In this document: positions 24,535 through 33,453 of the stretch, in pieces
Layout of the letters: each line of letters begins with the position of its first letter
Numbering within the stretch: position 1 is the stretch's first letter
From: Lachnospiraceae bacterium
Lineage (GTDB): Bacteria > Bacillota_A > Clostridia > Lachnospirales > Lachnospiraceae
Assembly: GCA_024683935.1 (NCBI GenBank)
Contig: JAIKXV010000049.1
Location: forward strand, 1-34,693
Direction of reading: 5' to 3'
Length of the DNA stretch: 34,693 nucleotides
Position numbers and translations under genes: made by a program
The notes under the pieces: model-generated
The model's database searches: none
Told to the model about the DNA's origin: nothing
What the model saw: the letters and a program-made list of their open reading frames with translations, nothing else

Positions 24535-26097
24535 ATGAAACTGCTGATCACAGATGATGAAGACATAACCCGGGAAGGTCTGAAAAACGCCGTTAAGGCC
24601 ATGGATCTCCCCATTGATAAGATACTTCTCGCCGATGACGGTACCAGAGGAGTCGATATCGCCCTGAAGGAGCAGCCGGATATCATTTTAAGCGATATCC
24701 GCATGGCCCGGATGTCCGGTATCGACATGGTGGACGCCCTGAAGGACAGGCTCCCTGACACCGCCTTTATTTTCATGAGCGGATTTTCCGACCGGGAGTA
24801 CCTGAAGGAAGCTATCCGCCTGAAGGCCGTGAGCTTTATAGAAAAGCCCATCGACCTTTCGGAACTGGAAAATTCCCTGAAGGAAGCTATACGCCTTATC
24901 GAGGACATGCGTAAAGCCAGGCAGTCCAAATTGTTCCACAGCAAGGCTGCCGCAGGAAAGCTTGCCCTTTTGCTTACGATGCCTCCCGAGGAAGCAGGCC
25001 CGATAGACAGTGAACTCCTTAAGGGTGATATCGGAGACGCCGTTAAGAAAAACCGCCACATCACGGTTTTCCTTGTAAAGAGCGCAGATTCCCTGGAGCT
25101 TTTAGATGAAAACGAGAGAAAAGGCATAAGCGAGAACTTCGGACTCTTCCTCTCCGCTTCCGGTTCAGGTGAGATCAATATAGAAAAGCATGACCGCTTT
25201 CTCATATACCATGTATTCTCTCCCGGAAAGCTCACGGAAAAGGATATATTAAAATACGGAAACGCCCTGAAATCCGCCCTTCCGGAAAAGGGCAGGTATT
25301 TTATCTCTGCCGGGAAATGCGTATCCGGCATGGAGAACGCCTACCGTTCCTACAATCAGGCTGTGCTCCTTATGCAGTCTTCCTTCTTTATGGATTACGG
25401 CTGCATAATAATCGACAGCGCAGAGGAGCTTCTTCCTGCGCCGAAGGTTCTGCCGGATCCCTCCGAAGCCTATCTCCTCTCCCTCCTGTCCGGTGACCGG
25501 GAAAAGATAGAGAAGGCCGAGCAGGAGATCGCCAGGTCATTTTCCGATTCCAGGAATCTGATGCCGAATCAGGTCAGGGATATTTACTATAAGCTCTTTT
25601 CGATGGTTTCCTATGCCTACCGGAAGCTCTCTTTGAATCCGGGAGATGAAAAAGACAGCAGTGAATCCCTCCTCTCCTTTGTCCAGGAATGCAATACCTT
25701 AAAGGAGCTGAAGGCTGCCCTGAGCGACAGGTCGGATAAGCTCTTAAAGGCCATGGCCCAGGAGGAGCCCGAGAACCCCACCGTATTTTCCATTAAGGAA
25801 TATATAGGCAGGAATTACTCCAGGGAAAATCTGTCCGTTAAGGAGATCAGCGATTACGTCCATATGTCGTCCACCTATATCTGCACCCTTTTTAAGAACG
25901 AAACAGGACAGACGCTTAATCAGTACATTACCCTTTTCAGAATGGATAAGGCCAAGGAGCTCTTAAGCGACCCCAAATACAAGATCGCCGATATCTCAGG
26001 AAAGGTCGGCTATTCCGACGGCAATTACTTCGGAAAGTCCTTTAAGAAGGCCGTAGGCATGACTCCCGGGGAATACCGTTCCCGTGTACTGCTATGA
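24535..26097 (+). CDS. YesN-type response regulator with AraC-family DNA-binding domain
   Basis: 520 residues. The receiver domain (1-120) has the acidic pair D7/D8, phospho-acceptor D54 in IILSDIRMARMSG and K104 in FIEKPIDL. A middle region of about 280 residues follows, and the last 100 residues are an AraC helix-turn-helix pair (LSVKEISDYVHMSSTYICTL, then YKIADISGKVGYSDGNYFGK and FKKAVGMTPGEYR). The YesN class usually activates sugar or oligosaccharide uptake genes beside it, here the divergent isomerase-transporter operon. MKLLITDDED is a classic receiver start, so the ATG at 24535 is firm even though no ribosome binding site precedes it. It overlaps the kinase gene by four bases (ATGA). 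Confidence 0.95.
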   Translation: MKLLITDDEDITREGLKNAVKAMDLPIDKILLADDGTRGVDIALKEQPDIILSDIRMARMSGIDMVDALKDRLPDTAFIFMSGFSDREYLKEAIRLKAVSFIEKPIDLSELENSLKEAIRLIEDMRKARQSKLFHSKAAAGKLALLLTMPPEEAGPIDSELLKGDIGDAVKKNRHITVFLVKSADSLELLDENERKGISENFGLFLSASGSGEINIEKHDRFLIYHVFSPGKLTEKDILKYGNALKSALPEKGRYFISAGKCVSGMENAYRSYNQAVLLMQSSFFMDYGCIIIDSAEELLPAPKVLPDPSEAYLLSLLSGDREKIEKAEQEIARSFSDSRNLMPNQVRDIYYKLFSMVSYAYRKLSLNPGDEKDSSESLLSFVQECNTLKELKAALSDRSDKLLKAMAQEEPENPTVFSIKEYIGRNYSRENLSVKEISDYVHMSSTYICTLFKNETGQTLNQYITLFRMDKAKELLSDPKYKIADISGKVGYSDGNYFGKSFKKAVGMTPGEYRSRVLL

Positions 26098-27932
26098 AGA
26101 CGAAAGCAAATCCCTTAAAGTATTTTATGACGGATCTCAGCTTCTCAAAGAAGCTGATGACCGCCTTTCTAATACTCCTTCTGATACCGAGCCTGGCGGT
26201 TTCGGTTCTGATCTACGGCGAGATCAATGATCTCGTTGTTACCGATACCATTGAAAGCGCGGAAACCCTTTCCCTGCAGACCGCCCAGACCGTGGGCAAT
26301 GTGACGGGCAAGATAAAGAATGTGGCGGACATCCTTTCAAACGACTCCTATCTCCGGGAAATAGCCATGCATCCCGCCTTTTCCCATACCGATAATATTG
26401 AATACTCCGGGATCCTCCGGGACTCCTTTATGTCCTCGGTTTCTTCCCTCCTTGATGACCCCGTTATCAAAAATGTACGGATATACCTGGACACTCCCTA
26501 TGAAGACCTGTATGAGGAGTCCGGTCCCTATGACATCTTCCAGTCCATGAGCCTTACAAAGGGCAGCTACTGGGGCGGAATAATGAGTACCAATGAAACC
26601 GATTCCCTTTACTGCGCTCCCTTCTATCTGTCAAACAGGGAAAAGGAGTCCCTCGGCACCCTGTCCTATGTACGCCGTATCCGTTATGAAATGGCGGACG
26701 ACAAAGATACGGCCACCGCAGCCTACCTCGTTATCTACTTTTCATCGGAAAGCCTTTCGGATCTCCTAATGACCGAGGAGCCGGAGGGAGACGCCGTGAA
26801 TTATATCCTGAACGACAGGGACAACCTGATCGCCGCATCGGACGAAGCTCTGGCCGGCACCTACTTTCTGGATAACGACGATATAGACAGTCTGATAGGC
26901 GAAGGTGACACCTTTGTAAAGCGTACGGTTCTCGGGCAGGAGCTGTATACCGGCTTCTATGATATTGAGGACACGGGCTGGCGCCTGATTTCCGTCATCC
27001 CCGCAGCTCCCCTTACGGAAAAATCCCGTTCCATACTTTTGCGCTACGCCCTGATCTACGCCCTTTCCGTCCTGATAGCGGTTATAACCGCACTGTTCCT
27101 GGGACGATCCATTTCCTCCCGTATCGGAAACGTGATAAAGAAGATGGAACGCACCCATCACAGCAAGGTTCATAAGATAAAGGAGGAAAGCGGACATGAT
27201 GAGATAGGTGATTTTGTCCTGACCTATAACCATATGGCGGATGAGATAAATGACCTGATGGAGAGGCAGAAGGCTGACGCCGAGCAGATAAAGACCTCGG
27301 AATTCAACGCCCTGCAGGCCCAGATCAACCCGCACTTTCTCTACAACACCCTGGACATGATAAACTGGCTGTCCTTAAGCGACGAGAAATACAGAGTGAG
27401 TGACGCCGTGCAGTCCCTTTCCAAGTTCTATAAGCTCACTCTTTCAAAGAAGAAGACGATAGATACCGTGGAAAACGAGCTTGAACACGTTTCCCTCTAT
27501 GTGAAACTGCAGAATATGAGATTTGATAACAAGATAGACTTTATCGTGGATGTGCCGGATAACCTGATGCACCATGAGATCCCGAAGCTCACCTTCCAGC
27601 CTGTGGTGGAAAACGCGATACTTCACGGAATACTTGAAAGAGAAGAAAAAAGAGGTACGATAGTCCTTACCGCGTGGGTAGAGGATGACGATATCCTCTT
27701 TCTTATTTCAGATGACGGCGTGGGAATGGATGAAGAGACGCTGAATTCGATACTTACCGACAGCCCGGCGGAATCCCGTTCAAAATCCGGCAGCAATATC
27801 GGCATATACAATACCCATAAGCGCCTGAACCTGCTTTACGGCCAGGGCTACGGTCTTTCTTACAGCAGTACCCCCGGGCAGGGAACCGAGGTCAGGATAC
27901 GGATCCCTCTTGACCCTCACCACGAGTCTTAA
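26094..27932 (+). CDS. YesM-type sensor histidine kinase
   Basis: 612 residues. TM1 lies at about 19-40 and TM2 at about 313-338, with a Cache-like extracellular sensor of some 270 residues between them. A HAMP region follows (SSRIGNVIKKMER), then the His_kinase domain with FNALQAQINPHFLYNTLD (phospho-acceptor H414), then an HATPase with FQPVVENAILHGI (N box), DDGVGMDEE (G1) and NIGIYNTHKRLNLLYG. Such kinases sense sugars or their binding proteins and phosphorylate the YesN partner. It is translationally coupled to the regulator. Its last 41 bases overlap the 3' end of the convergent sensor-like gene. Confidence 0.95.
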   Translation: MKTKANPLKYFMTDLSFSKKLMTAFLILLLIPSLAVSVLIYGEINDLVVTDTIESAETLSLQTAQTVGNVTGKIKNVADILSNDSYLREIAMHPAFSHTDNIEYSGILRDSFMSSVSSLLDDPVIKNVRIYLDTPYEDLYEESGPYDIFQSMSLTKGSYWGGIMSTNETDSLYCAPFYLSNREKESLGTLSYVRRIRYEMADDKDTATAAYLVIYFSSESLSDLLMTEEPEGDAVNYILNDRDNLIAASDEALAGTYFLDNDDIDSLIGEGDTFVKRTVLGQELYTGFYDIEDTGWRLISVIPAAPLTEKSRSILLRYALIYALSVLIAVITALFLGRSISSRIGNVIKKMERTHHSKVHKIKEESGHDEIGDFVLTYNHMADEINDLMERQKADAEQIKTSEFNALQAQINPHFLYNTLDMINWLSLSDEKYRVSDAVQSLSKFYKLTLSKKKTIDTVENELEHVSLYVKLQNMRFDNKIDFIVDVPDNLMHHEIPKLTFQPVVENAILHGILEREEKRGTIVLTAWVEDDDILFLISDDGVGMDEETLNSILTDSPAESRSKSGSNIGIYNTHKRLNLLYGQGYGLSYSSTPGQGTEVRIRIPLDPHHES

Positions 27933-28638
27933 GCTTCTTATTCAGCCAGATCGCATAGAATACCGAGTATAATACTCCCAGCGCTGCAATAATACCAAAG
28001 ATCACTGCCATGCGCCTGCCGATCAGCTTCCTCATTTCCGTGATATCCACATCGGCGCAGAGAACCGCAAAAGCTTCTCCGTTTGAATCCCGGAGCGCCA
28101 GGGCCCCCGTATAATCCACGCCCCAGTCCGTAGGGCTCTCAAAGAAGCAGATATCATCTTTTTCCATAGTCCGGAAAAGCTTGTCCACGGTAGCAGCATC
28201 ATATTCATCATCGGAAACCCAGCCGAGGTAAAGGTTGCCGCTGGTATCCTCATATCTGTTGTGATAGTCCTCGGCCGAGATCACGCTCATTATATGGGAT
28301 TCCGTCTTATCCTCATTCCGTAGGGGTTTAAGAATATACAGAAAATGTACGCTGAAATCCTCTTTGATCCCGTCCATGAAGAGCTCCAGTTCATCGAACT
28401 TTTCACTCCGGTTAAGGGTGTCCACACAGGTTTTCAGATCGTCATCATCGATATGCCTGTCAACGTAGTGTATTATATCCGAAAGATACTCTTCGTACTC
28501 CCCGTACAGAGCAGCTTTTAAACTAAAAAAGCTCACTATCCCGATGGCAATACACAGGGCCAGGATGAATAATATCCCGCCTATTATAATGCCGATATCC
28601 GGACCGTGAACCGTTCCCTTTACTTCCTTCTCAGCCAT
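27892..28638 (-). CDS. Orphan two-TM sensor-like membrane protein lacking an output domain
   Basis: 248 residues: short cytoplasmic N-terminus, TM1 at about 14-40 (IGIIIGGILFILALCIAIG), an extracellular domain of about 165 residues, TM2 near 213-232 (MAVIFGIIAALGVLYSVFY), then only about 17 cytoplasmic residues (LNKKLKTRGEGQEG). The outer domain ends in GALALRDSNGEAFAVLCADVDI, which resembles the end of Cache sensors of chemoreceptors, GGDEF proteins and kinases. The usual HAMP, GGDEF or signalling domain is absent. It may be a truncated receptor or a free-standing co-sensor. AGAGGGG precedes the ATG. It lies after the amino acid ABC ATPase, separated by a dispersed repeat. Confidence 0.75.
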   Translation of the reverse strand: MAEKEVKGTVHGPDIGIIIGGILFILALCIAIGIVSFFSLKAALYGEYEEYLSDIIHYVDRHIDDDDLKTCVDTLNRSEKFDELELFMDGIKEDFSVHFLYILKPLRNEDKTESHIMSVISAEDYHNRYEDTSGNLYLGWVSDDEYDAATVDKLFRTMEKDDICFFESPTDWGVDYTGALALRDSNGEAFAVLCADVDITEMRKLIGRRMAVIFGIIAALGVLYSVFYAIWLNKKLKTRGEGQEGSVS

Positions 28639-28670
28639 ATATCATACCCCTCTTATCATATACGCTGCCC

Positions 28671-28698
28671 GTCATCCTGAGCGCAGCGAAGGATCTTT
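28671..28698. repeat. GTCATCCTGAGC-type dispersed repeat
   Basis: GTCATCCTGAGCGCAGCGAA followed by GGATCTTT. It is the most regular copy: TCCTGAGCGC and GCGAAGGAT can form a hairpin. It fills most of the 62-bp gap between the ABC ATPase and the orphan sensor gene. Confidence 0.82.
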
Positions 28699-28700
28699 AT

Positions 28701-29459
28701 TTACACATTGTTGTATCTCCCAAGGAAACTCTTCATCCTGGCATTATCCGAATTGAATACCTGCTCAGGAGTCCCCTGTTCTACTATAACACCTCCTTCC
28801 ATAAAAATCACCTTATCACTGATATCTTTTGCAAATGCCATTTCATGGGTTACGATTACCATGGCAATATGAAGGTCTGATAAAGACCTGATAACCTTCA
28901 GAACCTCTCCCGTAAGCTCGGGATCCAGGGCCGAAGTGGGCTCGTCAAAAAACAGTATCCTGGGATTCAGGGCAAGGGCGCGGGCAATGGCTACTCTCTG
29001 GCACTGTCCTCCGGAAAGCTCGCAGGGATACGCATTACCCCTGTCCGTCAGACCCATTTTTACCAAAAGTGCCTCCGCTTCCTTCATCACTTCATTTTTA
29101 TCCCTCTTCTGCACACGAAGCGGTGCATCGGTTATATTTTCAAGCACTGACATATGGGGAAAGAGATTGAAGTTCTGGAATACCAGACCATAGAGAGACC
29201 TGATCTTCAGGATGTCATTTTTATCCGCATAGACAACGCTGCCGTCCTTTGTTTCGGCATAGGACATGCCGTCGTAAACTATCTTTCCGCCGTCTATACG
29301 CTCCAGTCCCGTGGCACAGCGTAAAAAGGTGGACTTCCCCGAACCCGAAGGCCCTATAACGGAAAGGATCTCACCCTCATCCACGCTTATCGATATGTCC
29401 TTCAGTACCTCTGTACCTTCAAAGGATTTTTTGATATTCCCGCAAACTAATAATGACAT
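28701..29459 (-). CDS. Polar amino acid ABC transporter ATP-binding protein (GlnQ type)
   Basis: 252 residues with Walker A GPSGSGKST (36-44), Q-loop LVFQNFNLFPHMSVLEN, signature LSGGQCQRVAIARAL, Walker B RILFFDEPTSALDPE and the H-loop in VIVTHEMAFAKD. The Q-loop and the end (GVIVEQGTPEQVF) are characteristic of the polar amino acid (PAAT) class. It drives the permease encoded eight bases upstream. No clear ribosome binding site stands before the ATG, which suggests coupling to translation of the permease. Confidence 0.95.
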   Translation of the reverse strand: MSLLVCGNIKKSFEGTEVLKDISISVDEGEILSVIGPSGSGKSTFLRCATGLERIDGGKIVYDGMSYAETKDGSVVYADKNDILKIRSLYGLVFQNFNLFPHMSVLENITDAPLRVQKRDKNEVMKEAEALLVKMGLTDRGNAYPCELSGGQCQRVAIARALALNPRILFFDEPTSALDPELTGEVLKVIRSLSDLHIAMVIVTHEMAFAKDISDKVIFMEGGVIVEQGTPEQVFNSDNARMKSFLGRYNNV

Positions 29460-29466
29460 AAGAATC

Positions 29467-30117
29467 TTAACGATAATAACTCAGCTTCTTCTCAAAAAAC
29501 TCCATCCCGAATGCAACCACATAATTAAAAATATAGTAAAACAGCGCAGCCGCCACAAAAGGCATCATGCTGGTCTGGGAGCTGGCCAAAGCCTTTGCCG
29601 TGGTAAACATCTCCGCAACGCTTATCGTGAAAGCCAGGGATGTGTCCTTTACCAGGGTAATGACCTCATTCGTGATCGCCGGCAGTATCCTCTTCACAAC
29701 CTGGGGAAGGATAATGACAAAAAAAGTCTGCGTCTTTGAATAACCCAGAACCTCTGCGGCTTCGTACTGTCCCCTGTCAATGGACTGTATCCCGCCTCTG
29801 AATATCTCTGCAAAATATGCCGCATAATTGATGACAAAGCCTATGATCGCCGCTACCATGCGGTAGCTGTTCGATACATGGATGCCGAAGATGTAATAGG
29901 GTCCGAAATAGACCACCATTAACTGCAGCATGAGGGGAGTTCCCCTCATTACCGAGATATAGATCTTTATGACCCCTGACAATACGGGGTTTTTACTCAT
30001 TCTCCCAAGAGAAACGAGAAGCCCCAGCGGGATGGAAAGGAGCAGCGTCAACACAAAAATGTAGATGCTGACCGCCATCCCCCCGCTTAAGAGCTGAACT
30101 ATCTGCCAAAAATCCAT
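29467..30117 (-). CDS. Polar amino acid ABC transporter permease (HisM/GlnP type)
   Basis: 216 residues with about five membrane helices. The typical start region (LLSGGMAVSIYIFVLTLLLS), MRGTPLMLQLMVVYFG, FAEIFRGGIQSIDRGQYEAA and the ATPase-contact loop EAAEVLGYSKTQTFFVIILP identify the family. It is a single permease, presumably a homodimer. It starts three bases after the binding-protein stop codon and has no obvious ribosome binding site, so translation is likely coupled. Confidence 0.94.
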   Translation of the reverse strand: MDFWQIVQLLSGGMAVSIYIFVLTLLLSIPLGLLVSLGRMSKNPVLSGVIKIYISVMRGTPLMLQLMVVYFGPYYIFGIHVSNSYRMVAAIIGFVINYAAYFAEIFRGGIQSIDRGQYEAAEVLGYSKTQTFFVIILPQVVKRILPAITNEVITLVKDTSLAFTISVAEMFTTAKALASSQTSMMPFVAAALFYYIFNYVVAFGMEFFEKKLSYYR

Positions 30118-30120
30118 AAA

Positions 30121-30903
30121 TTATTTTATAATCGTAACATCCGTCCCGAACCACTTGAAGGAGATCTTCTCCAGGGTTCCGTCCTTTGCCATATCCTTAA
30201 GGATCTTATTAACCTCGTCACGAAGCTCCTCATTGCCCTTCTTGAAGCCTACGCCGTAGGTCTCTGATGCGAAAGGCTCATCCAAAACCTTGAGGTCCAT
30301 GCCGCCGCTGGTGATCTTGTACTCGGCAACCGTGCTGTCCATTGCAATGGCATCCACAGTGCCCATGTCCAGATCCATCATGGCTGTATCATAATCCGGT
30401 GTGGTCTGCAGTGTTCCGAAGGATGCGGAAAGCTCTGCGTTCTCACCCTCCTTGAGGGCAGCCTCTGCTGAAGAATCAGCCTGAACCTCCACGATCTTTC
30501 CTGCGAGATCTGCGGATGTATTAATGCCTGAATCCTTCTTAACTACGAATACCTGGCTGTTTTCCATATAGGGATCGGACCAGGTGTAGGAATCCTCTCT
30601 TCCGCTGATAGTGAAGCCGTTCCAGATGCAGTCTATCGTGCCGGAATCCAGCTCGGCATCCTTAGAATCCCATGCAATGGGCTGATAAACAATCTCCTTA
30701 CCCATTCTCTTTGCTGCTTCTGCGGCGAGTTCCAGGTCAAAGCCCGTGAACTCTCCGTCCTCTCCCACGAAGCCCATGGGAGGGAAATCCTGGTCAAAAC
30801 CAACTGTGAACTTGCCGCCGGAAGCTTCCTTCCTGGCACCGCAGCCGGCCATCATTACGGCTGTCATAGAAAGCATCAATATTACCGCGATAATCTTTTT
30901 CAT
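30121..30903 (-). CDS. Amino acid ABC transporter substrate-binding lipoprotein
   Basis: 260 residues. A lipoprotein signal ends in MMAGC (Cys 21). The mature part has the SBP_bac_3 pattern: FTVGFDQDFPPMGFVGEDG, GFDLELAAEAAKRMGK, ELDSGTIDCIWNGFTIS, R-E in the strand before YTWSDPYMENSQVFVV, and AIAMDSTVAEY. The family binds polar amino acids such as glutamine, cystine or arginine; which one cannot be told. AAGGAGG lies before the ATG. It begins only 20 bp after dctP, so this transporter is probably co-transcribed with the TRAP system. Confidence 0.93.
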   Translation of the reverse strand: MKKIIAVILMLSMTAVMMAGCGARKEASGGKFTVGFDQDFPPMGFVGEDGEFTGFDLELAAEAAKRMGKEIVYQPIAWDSKDAELDSGTIDCIWNGFTISGREDSYTWSDPYMENSQVFVVKKDSGINTSADLAGKIVEVQADSSAEAALKEGENAELSASFGTLQTTPDYDTAMMDLDMGTVDAIAMDSTVAEYKITSGGMDLKVLDEPFASETYGVGFKKGNEELRDEVNKILKDMAKDGTLEKISFKWFGTDVTIIK

Positions 30904-30923
30904 ATGAACCTCCTTAAATAATC

Positions 30924-32081
30924 TTACTTTGAGGTAAATGCTGAAACGTAAGCCTTCGCATCAGCGTCACTCATGCCCTTCTGGGAAACAAGCTGCTCTG
31001 TGTACCAGTCAACCGCACCAGAAGCCGCATTCTTAAAGGAATCGGAATCGATCTCGTCAAGAGTGGTAACCTTCATTGCACCGCTCTTTGTCCACTCTGC
31101 CACCAGAGCTTCAACGTTTTCACGGTTGATGGTCTTCTGGTATTCAACAGCCTTTGCAGCGTTGGCATCTATAACAGCCTTCTGCTCATCGGTGAACTTG
31201 TCATAAGCGCCCTGGTTGATGCAGAAGAAGAGGCAGTCATAATATGCGTTCCAGAGTGAGATGTAATCCTGAACATCCTGAACTGAAGCTGAAGCAATGG
31301 CAGTCTCGGGGTTCTCTTCTCCGTCAACCGTTCCCTGCTGCAGAGCTGTGTAGGTCTCTGCCCAGTTCATAACAGATGCGTCGCAGCCCCACTCCTTATA
31401 TACTTCTGCGCAGAGGTCATTTGAGCATATGCGCATCTTTATATCAGCAAGGTCTGAAACGTTGGTGATGGGCTTCTTGGAATTCGTGATCTGTCTGAAT
31501 CCGTTCTCTGCTATACCCTCGCACTTAAGGCCGTACTCGGAAAGAACGTTCTTCAGGTTGTTGCCGCCTTCACCGTTCATTACCCTGTCCACATCATCAT
31601 AGCTGCCGAAGATGTAGGGAAGGGATACCACGTTAAATCTGGGGTCAAAGTTTGCGTAGATCAGGTTTGAATGAAGGGAAACCTGAAGTGTGTTTCCGTC
31701 CATAAGTCCCTGTATTCCGGCAACCTGGTCTCCGTTTGTAAGCTGCTCTCCTGCGTATACCGCAACCTTAACCTTGCCGCCGGTAGATTCCTGCATAAGA
31801 GCATTGAAATAGTATCCTGCCTGAGCCCAGGTGGATGTATCTCCTGTGGAGCAGTCAAAGTTCCATGTGGTCTCGGGCCACTCATCAGAACCCTTGTACT
31901 CTGCAGCTTCCTTTGAAGCCACGAAGCGGTCTGATGCTTCATAATCCTGATAGTCAACACCTGCCGAAGCAGTTCCCGAAGCAGCTGCTTCCTGTCCTGA
32001 TGCTGCCGGTGCGGCTCCTCCGCAGGCTGTCATCGTAGTCACTAATGCCATGGTAAGCAGTACAGACAATGCTTTTTTCAT
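30924..32081 (-). CDS. dctP: TRAP transporter substrate-binding protein (DctP)
   Basis: 385 residues with a lipoprotein-like signal (TMTAC, Cys 20) and an Ala/Gly-rich spacer. The DctP fold shows ESTGGKVKVAVYAGEQLTNG, the conserved Arg in IKMRICSND that binds the substrate carboxylate, and SVMNWAETYTALQQGTVDGE followed by ENP. TRAP systems import carboxylated compounds (dicarboxylates, sialic acid, uronates, keto acids) with a sodium gradient. The substrate here is unknown, but an organic acid is expected from the conserved Arg. It follows dctM by 31 bp; AGGAGA lies ahead of the ATG. Confidence 0.94.
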   Translation of the reverse strand: MKKALSVLLTMALVTTMTACGGAAPAASGQEAAASGTASAGVDYQDYEASDRFVASKEAAEYKGSDEWPETTWNFDCSTGDTSTWAQAGYYFNALMQESTGGKVKVAVYAGEQLTNGDQVAGIQGLMDGNTLQVSLHSNLIYANFDPRFNVVSLPYIFGSYDDVDRVMNGEGGNNLKNVLSEYGLKCEGIAENGFRQITNSKKPITNVSDLADIKMRICSNDLCAEVYKEWGCDASVMNWAETYTALQQGTVDGEENPETAIASASVQDVQDYISLWNAYYDCLFFCINQGAYDKFTDEQKAVIDANAAKAVEYQKTINRENVEALVAEWTKSGAMKVTTLDEIDSDSFKNAASGAVDWYTEQLVSQKGMSDADAKAYVSAFTSK

Positions 32082-32112
32082 TAATTTCCTCTCCTTTGTT
32101 GCTTGATAATTC

Positions 32113-33453
32113 TCAGTGGCTGAATAAGAGGCTCACTCCCGGAACATAGGTCACCAGAAGGAGCACTATCAAAGATGCGATTATCATCGGTACCACCGCT
32201 TTTGAGATCATGGGTAAAGTAACTTTATGATAAACTTCGCTTCCTTCTTTTTCAGAGGAAGCAGCATCTTTGATCTTGAGTCCCATCGCTACGAAGAGAT
32301 TTACGCCTACAGGCGGTGTTACCTGGCCGATAGCTAAATTGACTGTAGCGAGGATTCCGAATGCAACCGGATTATAGCCAAGCTGAAGCGCAACCGGCAG
32401 CATTATCGGTATAAAGATATACATGGCAGAATTCGCATCGATAAAGCATCCTGCGATAAGGAAGATGATATTTACGATAATAAGGAATATCACCCTGTTC
32501 GCCGATACGCTGGCCAAAAGCTGCTGTGCTGCCTGGGAAATACCGAATAATGTACAGCAGTATGAGAAAAGCGATGCGGATGCCACGATAAGCATGATGC
32601 CGCCCGTGGTCTTTGCGGAATCAACCATTATACCGAAAAGGTCTTTAAGCTTTACTTCTTTATAGATAAACATGCCGACGATCAGGCCGTATATAACGGA
32701 TACGGCTGCGGCTTCGGTGGGTGTGAAGATACCGCCGTAGATACCGCCGAGGATGATAACCGGCATAAGGAGTCCCCAGAAGGCCTCCCTGAAGCTTTTG
32801 AAGCGCTCCTTCCAGCTTCTCTTTGCATGGGCAGGCTTTATACCCTTCCTGCCGACCTCGATAAGAACGACTACGGCAAGGGCAACTCCCATAAGTATTC
32901 CGGGAATTATACCCGCCATGAACATCTCACCCACATTGGTATTTGCTATGGATGCATAAACGACAAAGGCAATGGAAGGAGGAATGACTATCGCTATGGA
33001 GCTGGATGTAGCCATCAGTCCCTCCGCGAAAGCTGCGGAAAATCCGGACTCGATCATCGTGGGAACGAGTACTGCTCCGAGGGCTGCAACAGTAGCCGGG
33101 CCCGAGCCAGAAATAGCGCCGAAGAAGCAGGCAACTATGACGCAGACAATGGCCATACCGCCCTTAACATGGCCTACGCAGTCATCTATAAAGCTTACAA
33201 GCCTTGTGGAAATACCGGCCTTTGCCATGATATTTCCGGACAGTACGAAAAACGGGATCGCAAGAAGCAGGAACTTCGCGGTTCCGGTATAGGTATTGGT
33301 AGCTATGATGCTGAGATCCAGCATTGAAAACTTGGGGTCTGTAGCCGATGCCACCAGCACTGTCAGCGCCGAACTCATGCCGAGGCAGATGGCGATGGGC
33401 AGACCGATTATCAGCATTACAAAAAATGAAATAAAAAGAATAGCCGCTATCAT
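32113..33453 (-). CDS. dctM: TRAP transporter large permease (DctM)
   Basis: 446 residues with about 11-12 membrane helices. The landmarks are LLAIPFFVLSGNIMAKAGIS, the loop GAISGSGPATVAALGAVLVP, FMAGIIPGILMGVALAVVV, FTPTEAAAVSVIYGLIVG and ATVNLAIGQVTPPVGVNLFV, all standard for DctM. It is the sodium-coupled transport subunit. Its ATG overlaps the end of dctQ by four bases and has a strong AAGGGGGGAT site inside dctQ. Confidence 0.96.
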   Translation of the reverse strand: MIAAILFISFFVMLIIGLPIAICLGMSSALTVLVASATDPKFSMLDLSIIATNTYTGTAKFLLLAIPFFVLSGNIMAKAGISTRLVSFIDDCVGHVKGGMAIVCVIVACFFGAISGSGPATVAALGAVLVPTMIESGFSAAFAEGLMATSSSIAIVIPPSIAFVVYASIANTNVGEMFMAGIIPGILMGVALAVVVLIEVGRKGIKPAHAKRSWKERFKSFREAFWGLLMPVIILGGIYGGIFTPTEAAAVSVIYGLIVGMFIYKEVKLKDLFGIMVDSAKTTGGIMLIVASASLFSYCCTLFGISQAAQQLLASVSANRVIFLIIVNIIFLIAGCFIDANSAMYIFIPIMLPVALQLGYNPVAFGILATVNLAIGQVTPPVGVNLFVAMGLKIKDAASSEKEGSEVYHKVTLPMISKAVVPMIIASLIVLLLVTYVPGVSLLFSH

